This document shows, in pieces, positions 36,518-44,203 of a DNA stretch of 54,963 bases. The DNA comes from an uncultured Clostridia bacterium (GTDB taxonomy: Bacteria; Bacillota; Clostridia; Christensenellales; CAG-917). Made by a program: the position numbers and the translations under genes. Every line of letters begins with the position of its first letter. Within the stretch, counting starts at the first letter, position 1. The DNA is taken from contig CALVTH010000006.1 in assembly GCA_944360115.1 (NCBI GenBank), forward strand, positions 1 through 54,963. Direction: 5' to 3'. The notes under the pieces are model-generated. The model saw only the letters and a list, made by a program, of their open reading frames with translations, made no database searches and was not told the DNA's origin.

Positions 36518-37339
36518 CTATGCGGAAAAGTCGAAGTCGGTGGTGATGAAATCTATTCCGCCCTCGACGAGTTCCGCCGCCTGTTCCGCCGTGGTGACAT
36601 TCCACACGCTGAGCGTCACGCCCAGTCTGTGTATGCGGTCGATATACGAGGGCTTCACCTTGTCGGCGTTCAGCCCCACGGGACAGCCTCTGCGGGCGAA
36701 AAATTCCGCGGACACCTTGTTTGTGCCGAGATACATAAATCCGATTCCGTCCGCCACTTCGGACAGATGTTCGATGTTCGTGTCGACGAAGGATATGACC
36801 ATTATCCGTTCTTCGGGTAAATATTGCCTTGCGACGGCGAGAATCTCGGACACCTGCGCGGCGGTGAAGGCGGGCTTGAACTCTATGACGGCGGTCTTGC
36901 CGCCTTCGGCGCAGATTTCGAGATAGCGCTCGAAAGAGCACAGCCTTTCGTTTTCGCCCGACATATCGTAGTCGTTGCTTACCGACAGCGGCAAGGACAG
37001 GCATTGTTCGAGAGTGAGCGAGTCTATGGTCACGCTTTCGTCGGCGAAGGGATTTTCGTCGTGCGCGCACACATATTTTCCGTCCGCCGTGCGGTAGATG
37101 TCTGTCTCTATCCCGAAGAAGAAATCGCTCTCCGCCGCGGCGATGAACGCCGCTTCCGTGTTCTCGTAATATTCCGAACTCAGCCCCCTGTGGGCGATGT
37201 ATCTCACGCCTTCTCCGAAGAGGTCGGGCGCGTCGATGGGATTGGCGGCGATATATCCGAAATATCCCGCAAGCGTCGCGGCGACGGCGACGACGGCGCA
37301 CACCGCGACAATAACGACGATTTTGATTGCTTTGCTCAT
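36518..37339 (-). CDS. Glycerophosphodiester phosphodiesterase, membrane-anchored
   Basis: 273 aa. An N-terminal hydrophobic helix (IKIVVIVAVCAVVAVAATLA) puts the GDPD domain outside the membrane. Catalytic motifs: YIAHRGLSSEYYENTEAAF, GIETDIYRTADGKYVCAHDE, AVIEFKP, and near the end VTLSVWNVTT and GIDFITTDF. It releases glycerol-3-phosphate from glycerophosphodiesters or lipoteichoic-acid-like polymers. AGGGGTG precedes the ATG. Confidence 0.93.
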   Translation of the reverse strand: MSKAIKIVVIVAVCAVVAVAATLAGYFGYIAANPIDAPDLFGEGVRYIAHRGLSSEYYENTEAAFIAAAESDFFFGIETDIYRTADGKYVCAHDENPFADESVTIDSLTLEQCLSLPLSVSNDYDMSGENERLCSFERYLEICAEGGKTAVIEFKPAFTAAQVSEILAVARQYLPEERIMVISFVDTNIEHLSEVADGIGFMYLGTNKVSAEFFARRGCPVGLNADKVKPSYIDRIHRLGVTLSVWNVTTAEQAAELVEGGIDFITTDFDFSA

Positions 37340-37375
37340 AATGCACCCCTGGTCATATAATGTGCGGACGATGTT

Positions 37376-37987
37376 TCAGTTCGGCTTTTCGTCACTTGTT
37401 TTTTCCTCCAGCTCGCGGACGCGCGCTTCGAGTTCGGCAATGCGTTCGGCTTTCGAGGGCTTGCGCTTGCGTTCGGGCTTCGGCTCGGCGGGCGCAGGCT
37501 CTTTCAACGGCATATACGCGGCGACTAAGATGATCGTCACAACGAGAATAACGAGTAAAGCGATGATTATGTAGAAAGCCGAGTATGCTGCCTCGGCGGG
37601 TGTTAGTATGAACATGCGGTTGCTCGTTGAAATGGTACTGCTCGCAGCATACACGGAAAACACTGCAAGCGGAAGAGAGAGAGCAATACACCAGTTTGTT
37701 TTTTTACTAACAATTGCTCCGCAAACCGAAAGTAGGAATAAGGGGAGAGGCGTTATGAATAAGAAGTAAGAGTAGGCGACTTCTGCATTTGTTATGTCGC
37801 CACTACTTTGCAATTGTCCCCACAAGATTGATGATTGACGAATGTACAGCAACCTGACAAAATGAGATAATCCGTCAAGGCAAAACGGCGCGAAATACAG
37901 GAAAACAGCAACAGCGCAGAACGCAATGACAAAGGCAATGCGCTTCGTGTCATAGGCTTTGCGAACAGCCAACAAAAATTTCGTCAT
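37376..37987 (-). CDS. Small four-helix membrane protein, paralog A
   Basis: 203 aa, no family recognised. About four transmembrane helices (IAFVIAFCAVAVFLYFAPF, FLFITPLPLFLLSVCGAIVS, CIALSLPLAVFSVYAAS, FYIIIALLVILVVTIILVAA) are followed by a Pro/Lys stretch and a short coiled coil (KAERIAELEARVRELEEK). The membrane part is clearly AT-richer than neighbouring genes. The last ~30 codons are almost identical in DNA to those of paralog B (37404-37491 versus 38128-38215, one mismatch in 88). ATG after GGAGGGTGCC. Confidence 0.78.
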   Translation of the reverse strand: MTKFLLAVRKAYDTKRIAFVIAFCAVAVFLYFAPFCLDGLSHFVRLLYIRQSSILWGQLQSSGDITNAEVAYSYFLFITPLPLFLLSVCGAIVSKKTNWCIALSLPLAVFSVYAASSTISTSNRMFILTPAEAAYSAFYIIIALLVILVVTIILVAAYMPLKEPAPAEPKPERKRKPSKAERIAELEARVRELEEKTSDEKPN

Positions 37988-37990
37988 AAG

Positions 37991-38039
37991 GCACCCTCCG
38001 TGGTGCTTTCATTATACCCCCCAAAAGGAGGAGATACAA
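37991..38039 (-). promoter_or_regulatory. Promoter and 5'-end hairpin of paralog A
   Basis: Minus strand -35 TTGTAT (38034-38039), 17-bp spacer, -10 TATAAT (38011-38016). The predicted start falls in or next to a GCACC/GGTGC hairpin (38006-37991) whose six-base loop ACGGAG holds the core of the ribosome binding site. The message would begin with this hairpin. Confidence 0.75.
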
Positions 38040-38098
38040 TGTTTACTTAGTTTGAGAATGGTGCAATTCTAAGCGGTAGTCAATCTCCAAAAAGGTGG

Positions 38099-38122
38099 AA
38101 AGGGCTCAGTTAGAGCCCCTTT
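38099..38122 (-). terminator. Hairpin overlapping the end of paralog B
   Basis: AAAGGG(C)GCTC-type stem (38113-38122 with 38099-38107, loop TAACT on the minus strand) followed after CCACC by TTTTT. The gene's stop codon lies in the hairpin. Confidence 0.55.
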
Positions 38123-38636
38123 CCTTATCCTCCAGCTCGCGGACGCGCGCTTCGAGTTCGGCAATGCGTTCGGCTTTCGAGGGCTTGCGGTTGCGTTCGG
38201 GCTTCGGCTCGGCGGACGCACGGTAGGCAATCGTTGCAATAACGGCGCACAGAAAGAAAGCGTACATAATCGACATAATGTACACGCTTGCGCTGGCTGT
38301 GGAAAACACTACCGCGACAAGGTAAATCGTGCCGAAAAAGATAACCGAAAACGGGAAAATAGCCCAAACGAAGAGGAACGGGCTTTTTTTTGAGACGAGA
38401 AACGCAACTATTTCCAACACCCATAGAACGATAAACATAAACAAAATTGCAAACGCATAACTCGCGCCAGCGTCCGAGTGCTGAATGAAAAGCCGCGTCA
38501 TTATATACGGACTATACTCCAACGGATAGCGTTCGGGCGAAGATATAGGGATAAAGAACAGCGCAAAAGAAAGCACAAACAAAACGGCGCAAATAATGCG
38601 ACTGCTGCTGCGGAAAAACGAAATAAAACGAGCCAT
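38106..38636 (-). CDS. Small four-helix membrane protein, paralog B
   Basis: 176 aa, start at the ATG after GGAGGGTGC. Four hydrophobic segments (IICAVLFVLSFALFFIPIS, FAILFMFIVLWVLEIVAFLV, FLFVWAIFPFSVIFFGTIYL, VYIMSIMYAFFLCAVIATIA). The same C-terminal cassette as paralog A follows (EPKPERNRKPSKAERIAELE). The membrane halves share topology but little sequence, while the tails are nearly identical in DNA. Longer in-frame starts lie upstream of the predicted transcript start. Function unknown. Confidence 0.78.
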   Translation of the reverse strand: MARFISFFRSSSRIICAVLFVLSFALFFIPISSPERYPLEYSPYIMTRLFIQHSDAGASYAFAILFMFIVLWVLEIVAFLVSKKSPFLFVWAIFPFSVIFFGTIYLVAVVFSTASASVYIMSIMYAFFLCAVIATIAYRASAEPKPERNRKPSKAERIAELEARVRELEDKERGSN

Positions 38637-38638
38637 AA

Positions 38639-38687
38639 GCACCCTCCGAGGTGCCTTCATTATAGATAGAAAGCGAAATTCTTGCAA
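38639..38687 (-). promoter_or_regulatory. Promoter and 5'-end hairpin of paralog B
   Basis: Minus strand -35 TTGCAA (38682-38687), 17-bp spacer, -10 TATAAT (38659-38664). Then a GCACC-TCGGAG-GGTGC hairpin (38654-38639) with the ribosome binding site core in its loop, matching paralog A. Confidence 0.75.
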
Positions 38688-38710
38688 GGTTGATTTTGCT
38701 TTGCCTTGTG

Positions 38711-38746
38711 AAAAAACGAAAAGCCTCGCGTGGGGCAAGGCTTTTT
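38711..38746 (-). terminator. Terminator of glnN
   Basis: An 11-bp stem with one G-U pair (38735-38745 with 38719-38729) is followed on the minus strand by TTTTCGTTTTTTC. Confidence 0.87.
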
Positions 38747-38787
38747 GCATTATGGGGTGAGGCGGAAAATTCCGCGCGGCGCGCCCG

Positions 38788-40869
38788 TCAGTTGACGGAG
38801 AAGAGCAGGTCGTCGTAGGTGGGGAACGGCCAGTATTTCTTTGCGGTCAGCGTTTCCATTTCGTCGGCGACTTTGCGCAGGGCGTTCATCGCGGGGATGA
38901 CTTTGTCGCGGCAGGCTTTGCCGTAGCGTTCGACGGTCTTTTCCCTGCGCGCCTTGCCGACGGCTTCTCGGAGTGCGGCGAGTTTCGCGGCGGCGTCGGC
39001 ATAGAGGGCTTCGAGCTTTGCGAGAAGTTCGGCGTGCGACGCGGCGTCGACGCCCGCGGCGGCGAGGGCTTTCACCGTCCCCGCAATCTCCTTTTCATAG
39101 GTGGTGACGGCGGGCAGAATGTCCTTGGACGCCATATCGATCATGGTGTCCGCTTCGATCGTGATGAGTTTGCTGTAGTTCTCGATCTGGATTTCCTTGC
39201 GCGCTCTGATTTCCTCGGCGGAGTACACGCCGTGTTTCTCGAAGAGGGCGATGTTCTCGGGGGAGTCGAGGTAGGCGAGGCAGTCCATAGTGGTGGGCAG
39301 GTTGTACAGCCCGCGTTTCTTGGCTTCCCTGACCCACTCGTCGGAGTAGTTGTTGCCGTTGAAAATGATTCTGCCGTGTTCCTTCATCACGCGGCGGATG
39401 ATGTCCTGTATGCACGCCTTCTGGTCGTCGGCTTTTTCCAGTTCGTCGGCGAAATCGGAGAACTCGTCGGCGATTATGGTGTTGAGCACGGTGTTGGGGC
39501 CGGCAATGGAGAAGGCCGAGCCCAACATCCTGAACTCGAACTTGTTGCCCGTGAAAGCCAGCGGTGAAGTGCGGTTTCTGTCCGTTGTGTCCATTGGGAA
39601 CTTGGGCAGGACATGCACTCCGATTTCCACTTCGCAGTCGGCGCGTTTGGAATAGGTCCTGCCGTCGGCTATCGCTTGCAGTATGCCCGTCAGTTCGTCG
39701 CCGAGGAATATGCTGACGATTGCGGGGGGCGCTTCGTTGGCGCCGAGACGGTGGTCGTTGCCCGCGCTTGCCACGCTTATGCGCAGCAAATCCTGATGTT
39801 TGTCCACGGCGGCAATCATCGCCGCCATGATGAGCAGGAATTGCGCGTTGTCGGCGGGACTCTTGCCCGGCTCGAAGAGGTTGTGCCCGAAGTTGGTCGT
39901 CAGCGACCAGTTGTTGTGTTTGCCGCTGCCGTTGACTCCCGCGAAGGGTTTTTCGTGGAGCAGGCAGGTCATGCCGTGACGGGCGGCGACCTTTTTCATG
40001 ATCTCCATCGTCATCTGGTTCTGGTCGGTGGCGACATTGACTGTGGTGTAGATGGGGGCTATTTCATGCTGCGCGGGGGCCACTTCGTTGTGCTTGGTTT
40101 TAGCCAGCACGCCGAGTTTCCACAGTTCCTCGTCGAGGTCGCGCATGAAGGCGGCGACGCGGGGCTTGATTGCGCCGAAATAGTGGTCCTCGAGTTCCTG
40201 TCCCTTGGGGGGCTTGGCTCCGAAAAGCGTCCTGCCCGTGAAGATGAGGTCGCGGCGTTTGAGGAAAGCGCCCGTGTCGATGAGGAAATATTCCTGCTCG
40301 GGTCCGACGGAGGACAGCACCTTTTCCGTTTTTCTGCCGAAGAGTCGGAGCAGACGGACTGCCTGTTTGCTGACGGCTTCCATGGAGCGGAGAAGAGGAG
40401 TCTTTTTGTCGAGGGCGTGCCCGTTGTAACTGCAGAACGCCGTGGGGATGCACAGCGTCGCGTCCTTGATGAAGGCGTAGGAAGTGGGATCCCACGCGGT
40501 GTAGCCGCGCGCTTCGAATGTGGCGCGCAGACCGCCGCTGGGGAAGGAGCTGGCGTCGGGCTCGCCTTTGATGAGTTCCTTGCCGTTGAACTCCATGATC
40601 ACGCCGCCGTTGCCGTCGGGAGTGATGAAGGAGTCGTGCTTCTCGGCGGACAGACCCGTCATGGGCTGGAACCAGTGAGTAAAGTGAGTGACGCCTTTTT
40701 CGACTGCCCAGTCCTTCATGGCGCCGGCTATGACATTGGCGACTTCGAGGGAGAGGGGACGGTCCTTTTCGCAACACTCTTTGAACTCGTTGTAGGTGCT
40801 TTCGGGCAGGCGCTCGCGCATTACGGCGTCGTTGAAAACCATACTGCCGAAAATTTCGGACATTACCAT
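38788..40869 (-). CDS. glnN: Glutamine synthetase type III
   Basis: 693 aa, the normal length for GSIII. It makes glutamine from glutamate, ammonia and ATP. Recognisable GSIII stretches: [128 protein letters not shown] precedes the ATG by six bases. It has two promoters and a structured leader, and diverges from purB. It supplies the glutamine used by GuaA, PyrG and AsnB in this window. Confidence 0.97.
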   Translation of the reverse strand: MVMSEIFGSMVFNDAVMRERLPESTYNEFKECCEKDRPLSLEVANVIAGAMKDWAVEKGVTHFTHWFQPMTGLSAEKHDSFITPDGNGGVIMEFNGKELIKGEPDASSFPSGGLRATFEARGYTAWDPTSYAFIKDATLCIPTAFCSYNGHALDKKTPLLRSMEAVSKQAVRLLRLFGRKTEKVLSSVGPEQEYFLIDTGAFLKRRDLIFTGRTLFGAKPPKGQELEDHYFGAIKPRVAAFMRDLDEELWKLGVLAKTKHNEVAPAQHEIAPIYTTVNVATDQNQMTMEIMKKVAARHGMTCLLHEKPFAGVNGSGKHNNWSLTTNFGHNLFEPGKSPADNAQFLLIMAAMIAAVDKHQDLLRISVASAGNDHRLGANEAPPAIVSIFLGDELTGILQAIADGRTYSKRADCEVEIGVHVLPKFPMDTTDRNRTSPLAFTGNKFEFRMLGSAFSIAGPNTVLNTIIADEFSDFADELEKADDQKACIQDIIRRVMKEHGRIIFNGNNYSDEWVREAKKRGLYNLPTTMDCLAYLDSPENIALFEKHGVYSAEEIRARKEIQIENYSKLITIEADTMIDMASKDILPAVTTYEKEIAGTVKALAAAGVDAASHAELLAKLEALYADAAAKLAALREAVGKARREKTVERYGKACRDKVIPAMNALRKVADEMETLTAKKYWPFPTYDDLLFSVN

Positions 40870-40901
40870 AGGGGACTCCTTTCCGCGTGTGCGGTATAAT
40901 A

Positions 40902-41071
40902 ATATTAAACGAATCGCGCGGACTTTGCAAGGATTTGAGTCCGTTTCGGACTCTTTTCCGCGCCGTCCGGACGCACTTTCCGCGGGCGGAGCAAAAGAAG
41001 AGACGCCTTCCCGCGGGAAAGCGCCTTTGCTTCTTGCGACAGATTATATGCGCGGCACCGTCGGTTGTCAA
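40902..41071 (-). promoter_or_regulatory. Two promoters and structured leader of glnN
   Basis: P1: TTGACA (41066-41071), 17-bp spacer, TATAAT (41043-41048). P2: TTGCAA (40925-40930), 17-bp spacer, TAATAT (40902-40907). The P1 leader has a hairpin (41004-41023) followed by TCTCTTCTTTTG, an imperfect attenuator. Further on CGGA-AAAGAG-TCCG (40947-40960, read on the minus strand), a hexaloop with A1 and G4, is exclusive with the stem GAGTCCG/CGGACTC (40937-40953). Confidence 0.7.
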
Positions 41072-41081
41072 GGAAATTCGT

Positions 41082-41110
41082 TTGACAAAATGCGGCTTTT
41101 TTGTTATATT
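41082..41110 (+). promoter_or_regulatory. Promoter of purB-purA
   Basis: TTGACA (41082-41087), 17-bp spacer, TATATT (41105-41110). The -35 boxes of glnN P1 and purB are only 10 bp apart, so the promoters are back to back. Confidence 0.9.
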
Positions 41111-41143
41111 TTTCGCGTGATACAAGGAAGTGTTCGTTTGTTT

Positions 41144-41170
41144 TTTTTTACCGCTTCGGGCGGTGAAAAA
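41144..41170 (+). promoter_or_regulatory. Hairpin in the purB leader
   Basis: T-tract plus ACCGC pairs with GCGGT plus A-tract (41144-41154 with 41160-41170, one G-U, loop TTCGG), giving an 11-bp stem within the ~90-nt leader. No T tract follows, so it is not a terminator for purB; role unknown. Confidence 0.5.
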
Positions 41171-41202
41171 GGAAATGGACACTTTTTGTTTTGGAGGTAG
41201 TG

Positions 41203-42633
41203 ATGGACACCTATGTTTCCCCTCTTTCCGAGCGTTACGCCGGCGAGAAAATGAAGCGCATATTCTCCCCCGACTTCAAGTTCACCACTTGGCGCAAACT
41301 GTGGGTAGCCCTCGCAGAAGCCGAACAGGAACTGGGCATCGGCATTTCCGACGAACAGCTGGACGAACTTCGTGCGCATATCGACGACATCGACTACGAC
41401 TTCGCCGCTGCACGCGAGAAAGAGGTGCGGCACGATGTCATGGCGCATGTCCTCACCTACGGGGAGAGGTGCCCCAAAGCCAAACCCATAATCCACCTCG
41501 GCGCGACCTCGTGCTATGTCGGCGACAACACCGACATCATTCAGATGAAAGAGGGGCTGTTGCAGGTGCGCTCGCTGTTGCTCGCCGCAATCAGCGCCAC
41601 CGCCGATTTCGCCGAGAAATACAAGGACCGGCCCACGCTGGCGTTCACGCACTATCAGCCCGCTCAGCCCACCACCGTCGGCAAACGCGCTTCGCTGTGG
41701 CTCAACGACCTCGTCAGCGACTTCCGCGACCTCGAGTACCGTCTTTCGTCGCTCAGACTGCTCGGGTGCAAAGGCACCACGGGTACGGCGGCGAGTTTCC
41801 TCGAACTGTTCGGGGGCGACCACGAAAAGGTCAAACGGCTGGACAAGCTCATCGCCGAAAAAATGGGATTTGCCGACACCGTGCCCGTCAGCGGTCAGAC
41901 CTATTCCCGCAAGACCGATTACAATGTGCTCACGGTGCTCTGCGGCATTGCCCAGACGGCGGCGAAATTCTCCAACGACATCCGCCTGCTGTCCAACCTC
42001 AAGGAAGCCGAAGAGCCTTTCGAGAGCAAGCAGATAGGTTCGTCCGCAATGGCGTACAAGCGCAACCCCATGAGAAGCGAAAGGATTGCGTCACTCGCGC
42101 GTTACATCATGTGCAACAGCCTCAATCCCGCGTTCACGGCGGCGACTCAGTGGTTCGAGCGCACCCTCGACGACAGCGCGAACAAACGCATTTCCGTGCC
42201 CGAGGCGTTCCTCGCCACCGACGCCATACTGTCGCTGTATGTCAACATAATCAAGGGGCTGAAAATCTATCCGAGAATCATCGAACGCGACCTCAACCGC
42301 GAGCTACCTTTCATGGCGACGGAGAACATTCTCATGTATTGCGTCAAGGAAAAGGGCGGCGACAGGCAGGAATTGCACGAGGCAATTCGCCGTCATTCCG
42401 TGGCGGCGGCGGCGGTCATAAAGGAAGAGGGTGGCGAAAATGACCTTTTCGCACGGATACTCGCCGACCCCGTTTTCGGGCTTACCCGCAAGGAACTCGA
42501 CGACATAGTCGATGTCAGGCAGTTTGTCGGCAGGGCGCCCGAGCAGACCGAGGAATTCCTCGACGAGGTGGTGCGCCCCTTGCTCGCCGCCAACAAATTC
42601 GACGCTTCCGCGCCGTCCGAAATCAAAGTCTGA
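41203..42633 (+). CDS. purB: Adenylosuccinate lyase
   Basis: 476 aa, ATG 41203 after GGAGGTAGTG; the ATG 12 bases earlier overlaps that site. It cleaves SAICAR and adenylosuccinate in purine synthesis. Fumarase-superfamily motifs: REKEVRHDVMAHVLTYGERC, HLGATSCYVGDNTD, THYQPAQPTTVGKRASLW and the signature loop GSSAMAYKRNPMRSERI. It is followed 34 bp later by purA, so the two enzymes of IMP to AMP conversion form one unit. Confidence 0.97.
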   Translation: MDTYVSPLSERYAGEKMKRIFSPDFKFTTWRKLWVALAEAEQELGIGISDEQLDELRAHIDDIDYDFAAAREKEVRHDVMAHVLTYGERCPKAKPIIHLGATSCYVGDNTDIIQMKEGLLQVRSLLLAAISATADFAEKYKDRPTLAFTHYQPAQPTTVGKRASLWLNDLVSDFRDLEYRLSSLRLLGCKGTTGTAASFLELFGGDHEKVKRLDKLIAEKMGFADTVPVSGQTYSRKTDYNVLTVLCGIAQTAAKFSNDIRLLSNLKEAEEPFESKQIGSSAMAYKRNPMRSERIASLARYIMCNSLNPAFTAATQWFERTLDDSANKRISVPEAFLATDAILSLYVNIIKGLKIYPRIIERDLNRELPFMATENILMYCVKEKGGDRQELHEAIRRHSVAAAAVIKEEGGENDLFARILADPVFGLTRKELDDIVDVRQFVGRAPEQTEEFLDEVVRPLLAANKFDASAPSEIKV

Positions 42634-42667
42634 GCGCACTTGCGCCCCTGAATAAAACGGAGGTTTT

Positions 42668-43939
42668 ATGCTTACAGCAATCGTCGGTATCAACTGGGGG
42701 GACGAGGGCAAAGGTCGTATGGTCGACCTGCTCTCGGAGCGGCAGGACATAATTGTCCGCTATCAGGGCGGCAACAATGCCGGACACACCGTCATGAACG
42801 ACAACGGCAAATTCGTCCTCAACCTTTTGCCGTCCGGCATACTCCGCGCCGACAAGGTCAATGTCATGGGCGGCGGTATGGTGGTGGATGTCGAGCACCT
42901 GTATAAGGAAGTGGGCAGACTGCGCGACGCCGGCGTCTCCATAAGCCCCGACAATCTCGTCATCAGCGACCGCGCGGTGATATGCTTCCCGTTCAATGTG
43001 ATGCAGGACTGCCTCGAAGAGGACAGGCTTGGCGACAGGAAATTCGGCTCGACCCGCCGCGGCATTGCTCCCATTTACGCCGACAAGTATATGAAGAAAG
43101 CCGTCAGAATGGGCGACCTGCTCGACGAAAAATATCTCGAGGAAAGGCTCGCCGAGGTGCTGGACTGGAAAAATATGTGCCTGTCCGCATACAATGGCGC
43201 AAAGCGGTACACCGTCGCCGAGATGAAAGAGTGGCTGGACAAGTACGCGTCCGCCTTTTTGCCCTATATCAAGGACGCGGGCAGATATCTCTCGGACGCG
43301 GCGGCAAGCGGCAAACGCATTATGCTCGAAGCGCAGCTCGGCGCGCTCCGCGACATCGACTTCGGCATTTATCCCTACACATCGTCGTCCAACACGATAG
43401 CCGCGTACGCTCCCGTCGGAGCGGGCGTTCCCAACCTGAAAGTGGACAGGACGGTGGGTATCATGAAAGCCTATTCCACCTGCGTGGGCGAAGGACCTTT
43501 CACCGCCGAGATGTTCGGCGAGGCGGCTTCGCAGCTGCGCGAAGCGGGCGGAGAATACGGCGCGGCGACGGGCAGACCCAGAAGGGTGGGCGGCTTCGAC
43601 GCGGTGGCTTCCCGTTACGGTTGTCGCGTGCAGGGCGCGGACACCGTCGCCCTCACCAAACTGGATGTCCTCGACTATATGGACAAAATCCCCGTGGTGG
43701 ACGCCTACGAAATCGACGGCGAACTCGTCGGCGACTTCCCCTTCGGCGAGAGGCTCGTCAAGGCAAAGCCCCATATTGTATGGTTCGACGGCTGGAAGGC
43801 TCCCACCACCGCCTGCCGCAAATTCTCCGACCTGCCCGTCAAGGCGCAGGAGTATGTGCGGTATATAGAAAAGGTGACGGAGTGCCCCATAGGCTATGTC
43901 TCCGTCGGCGCGGAACGCGACAGCATAATCGTCATGTAA
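42668..43939 (+). CDS. purA: Adenylosuccinate synthetase
   Basis: 423 aa. GTP-dependent ligation of IMP and aspartate. P-loop and catalytic region AIVGINWGDEGKGRMVDLL; IMP-binding GGNNAGHTV; GSTRRGIAPIYADKYMKKAV; C-terminal GAERDSIIVM. The ribosome binding site GGAGG stands eight bases upstream. Normal length. It ends in a strong terminator. Confidence 0.97.
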   Translation: MLTAIVGINWGDEGKGRMVDLLSERQDIIVRYQGGNNAGHTVMNDNGKFVLNLLPSGILRADKVNVMGGGMVVDVEHLYKEVGRLRDAGVSISPDNLVISDRAVICFPFNVMQDCLEEDRLGDRKFGSTRRGIAPIYADKYMKKAVRMGDLLDEKYLEERLAEVLDWKNMCLSAYNGAKRYTVAEMKEWLDKYASAFLPYIKDAGRYLSDAAASGKRIMLEAQLGALRDIDFGIYPYTSSSNTIAAYAPVGAGVPNLKVDRTVGIMKAYSTCVGEGPFTAEMFGEAASQLREAGGEYGAATGRPRRVGGFDAVASRYGCRVQGADTVALTKLDVLDYMDKIPVVDAYEIDGELVGDFPFGERLVKAKPHIVWFDGWKAPTTACRKFSDLPVKAQEYVRYIEKVTECPIGYVSVGAERDSIIVM

Positions 43940-43964
43940 TTGCACAAAACGCGGTTTATAATTG

Positions 43965-43991
43965 AAAAAACGCCGTTCAACGGCGTTTTTT
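43965..43991 (+). terminator. Terminator after purA
   Basis: A6+CGCCG / CGGCG+T6 perfect 11-bp stem with loop TTCAA, symmetrical and thus active in both directions. Confidence 0.92.
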
Positions 43992-44002
43992 CGTATGTTG
44001 CT

Positions 44003-44041
44003 GCATGGCGCGACGCCGTATGGCACGGCGGCGCGCCATGC
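44003..44041. repeat. 39-bp near-perfect palindrome downstream of purA
   Basis: GCATGGCGCG/CGCGCCATGC (44003-44012 with 44032-44041) encloses one A/G mismatch and then CGCCG/CGGCG around a 7-nt loop. No T tract follows. It could be a REP-like element or an operator upstream of the flavoprotein promoter. Confidence 0.6.
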
Positions 44042-44091
44042 GGCGAGCCGACAAAAATTTGTGTAAATAAGCGCACAGCGGCAATCCGTTG

Positions 44092-44121
44092 TTGACAAAC
44101 GGGTGCGCGCCGATTTATTAT
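44092..44121 (+). promoter_or_regulatory. Promoter of the flavoprotein operon
   Basis: TTGACA (44092-44097), 18-bp spacer, TATTAT (44116-44121), about 80 nt ahead of the ATG. Confidence 0.8.
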
Positions 44122-44203
44122 CTTTGTGTAACAGTTGTTGCCATCGTTTTCGCGTGCGTCCGCGCGCGTCTCGGGGCGACATTCGGACGAAAAGGAGGCA
44201 TAT

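Noticed and set aside
38031..38052. GGAGGAG followed by a three-codon plus-strand ORF (ATG TTT ACT TAG)
   Set aside because: It lies within the -35/spacer region of a minus-strand promoter and no plus-strand promoter is seen; probably coincidence.
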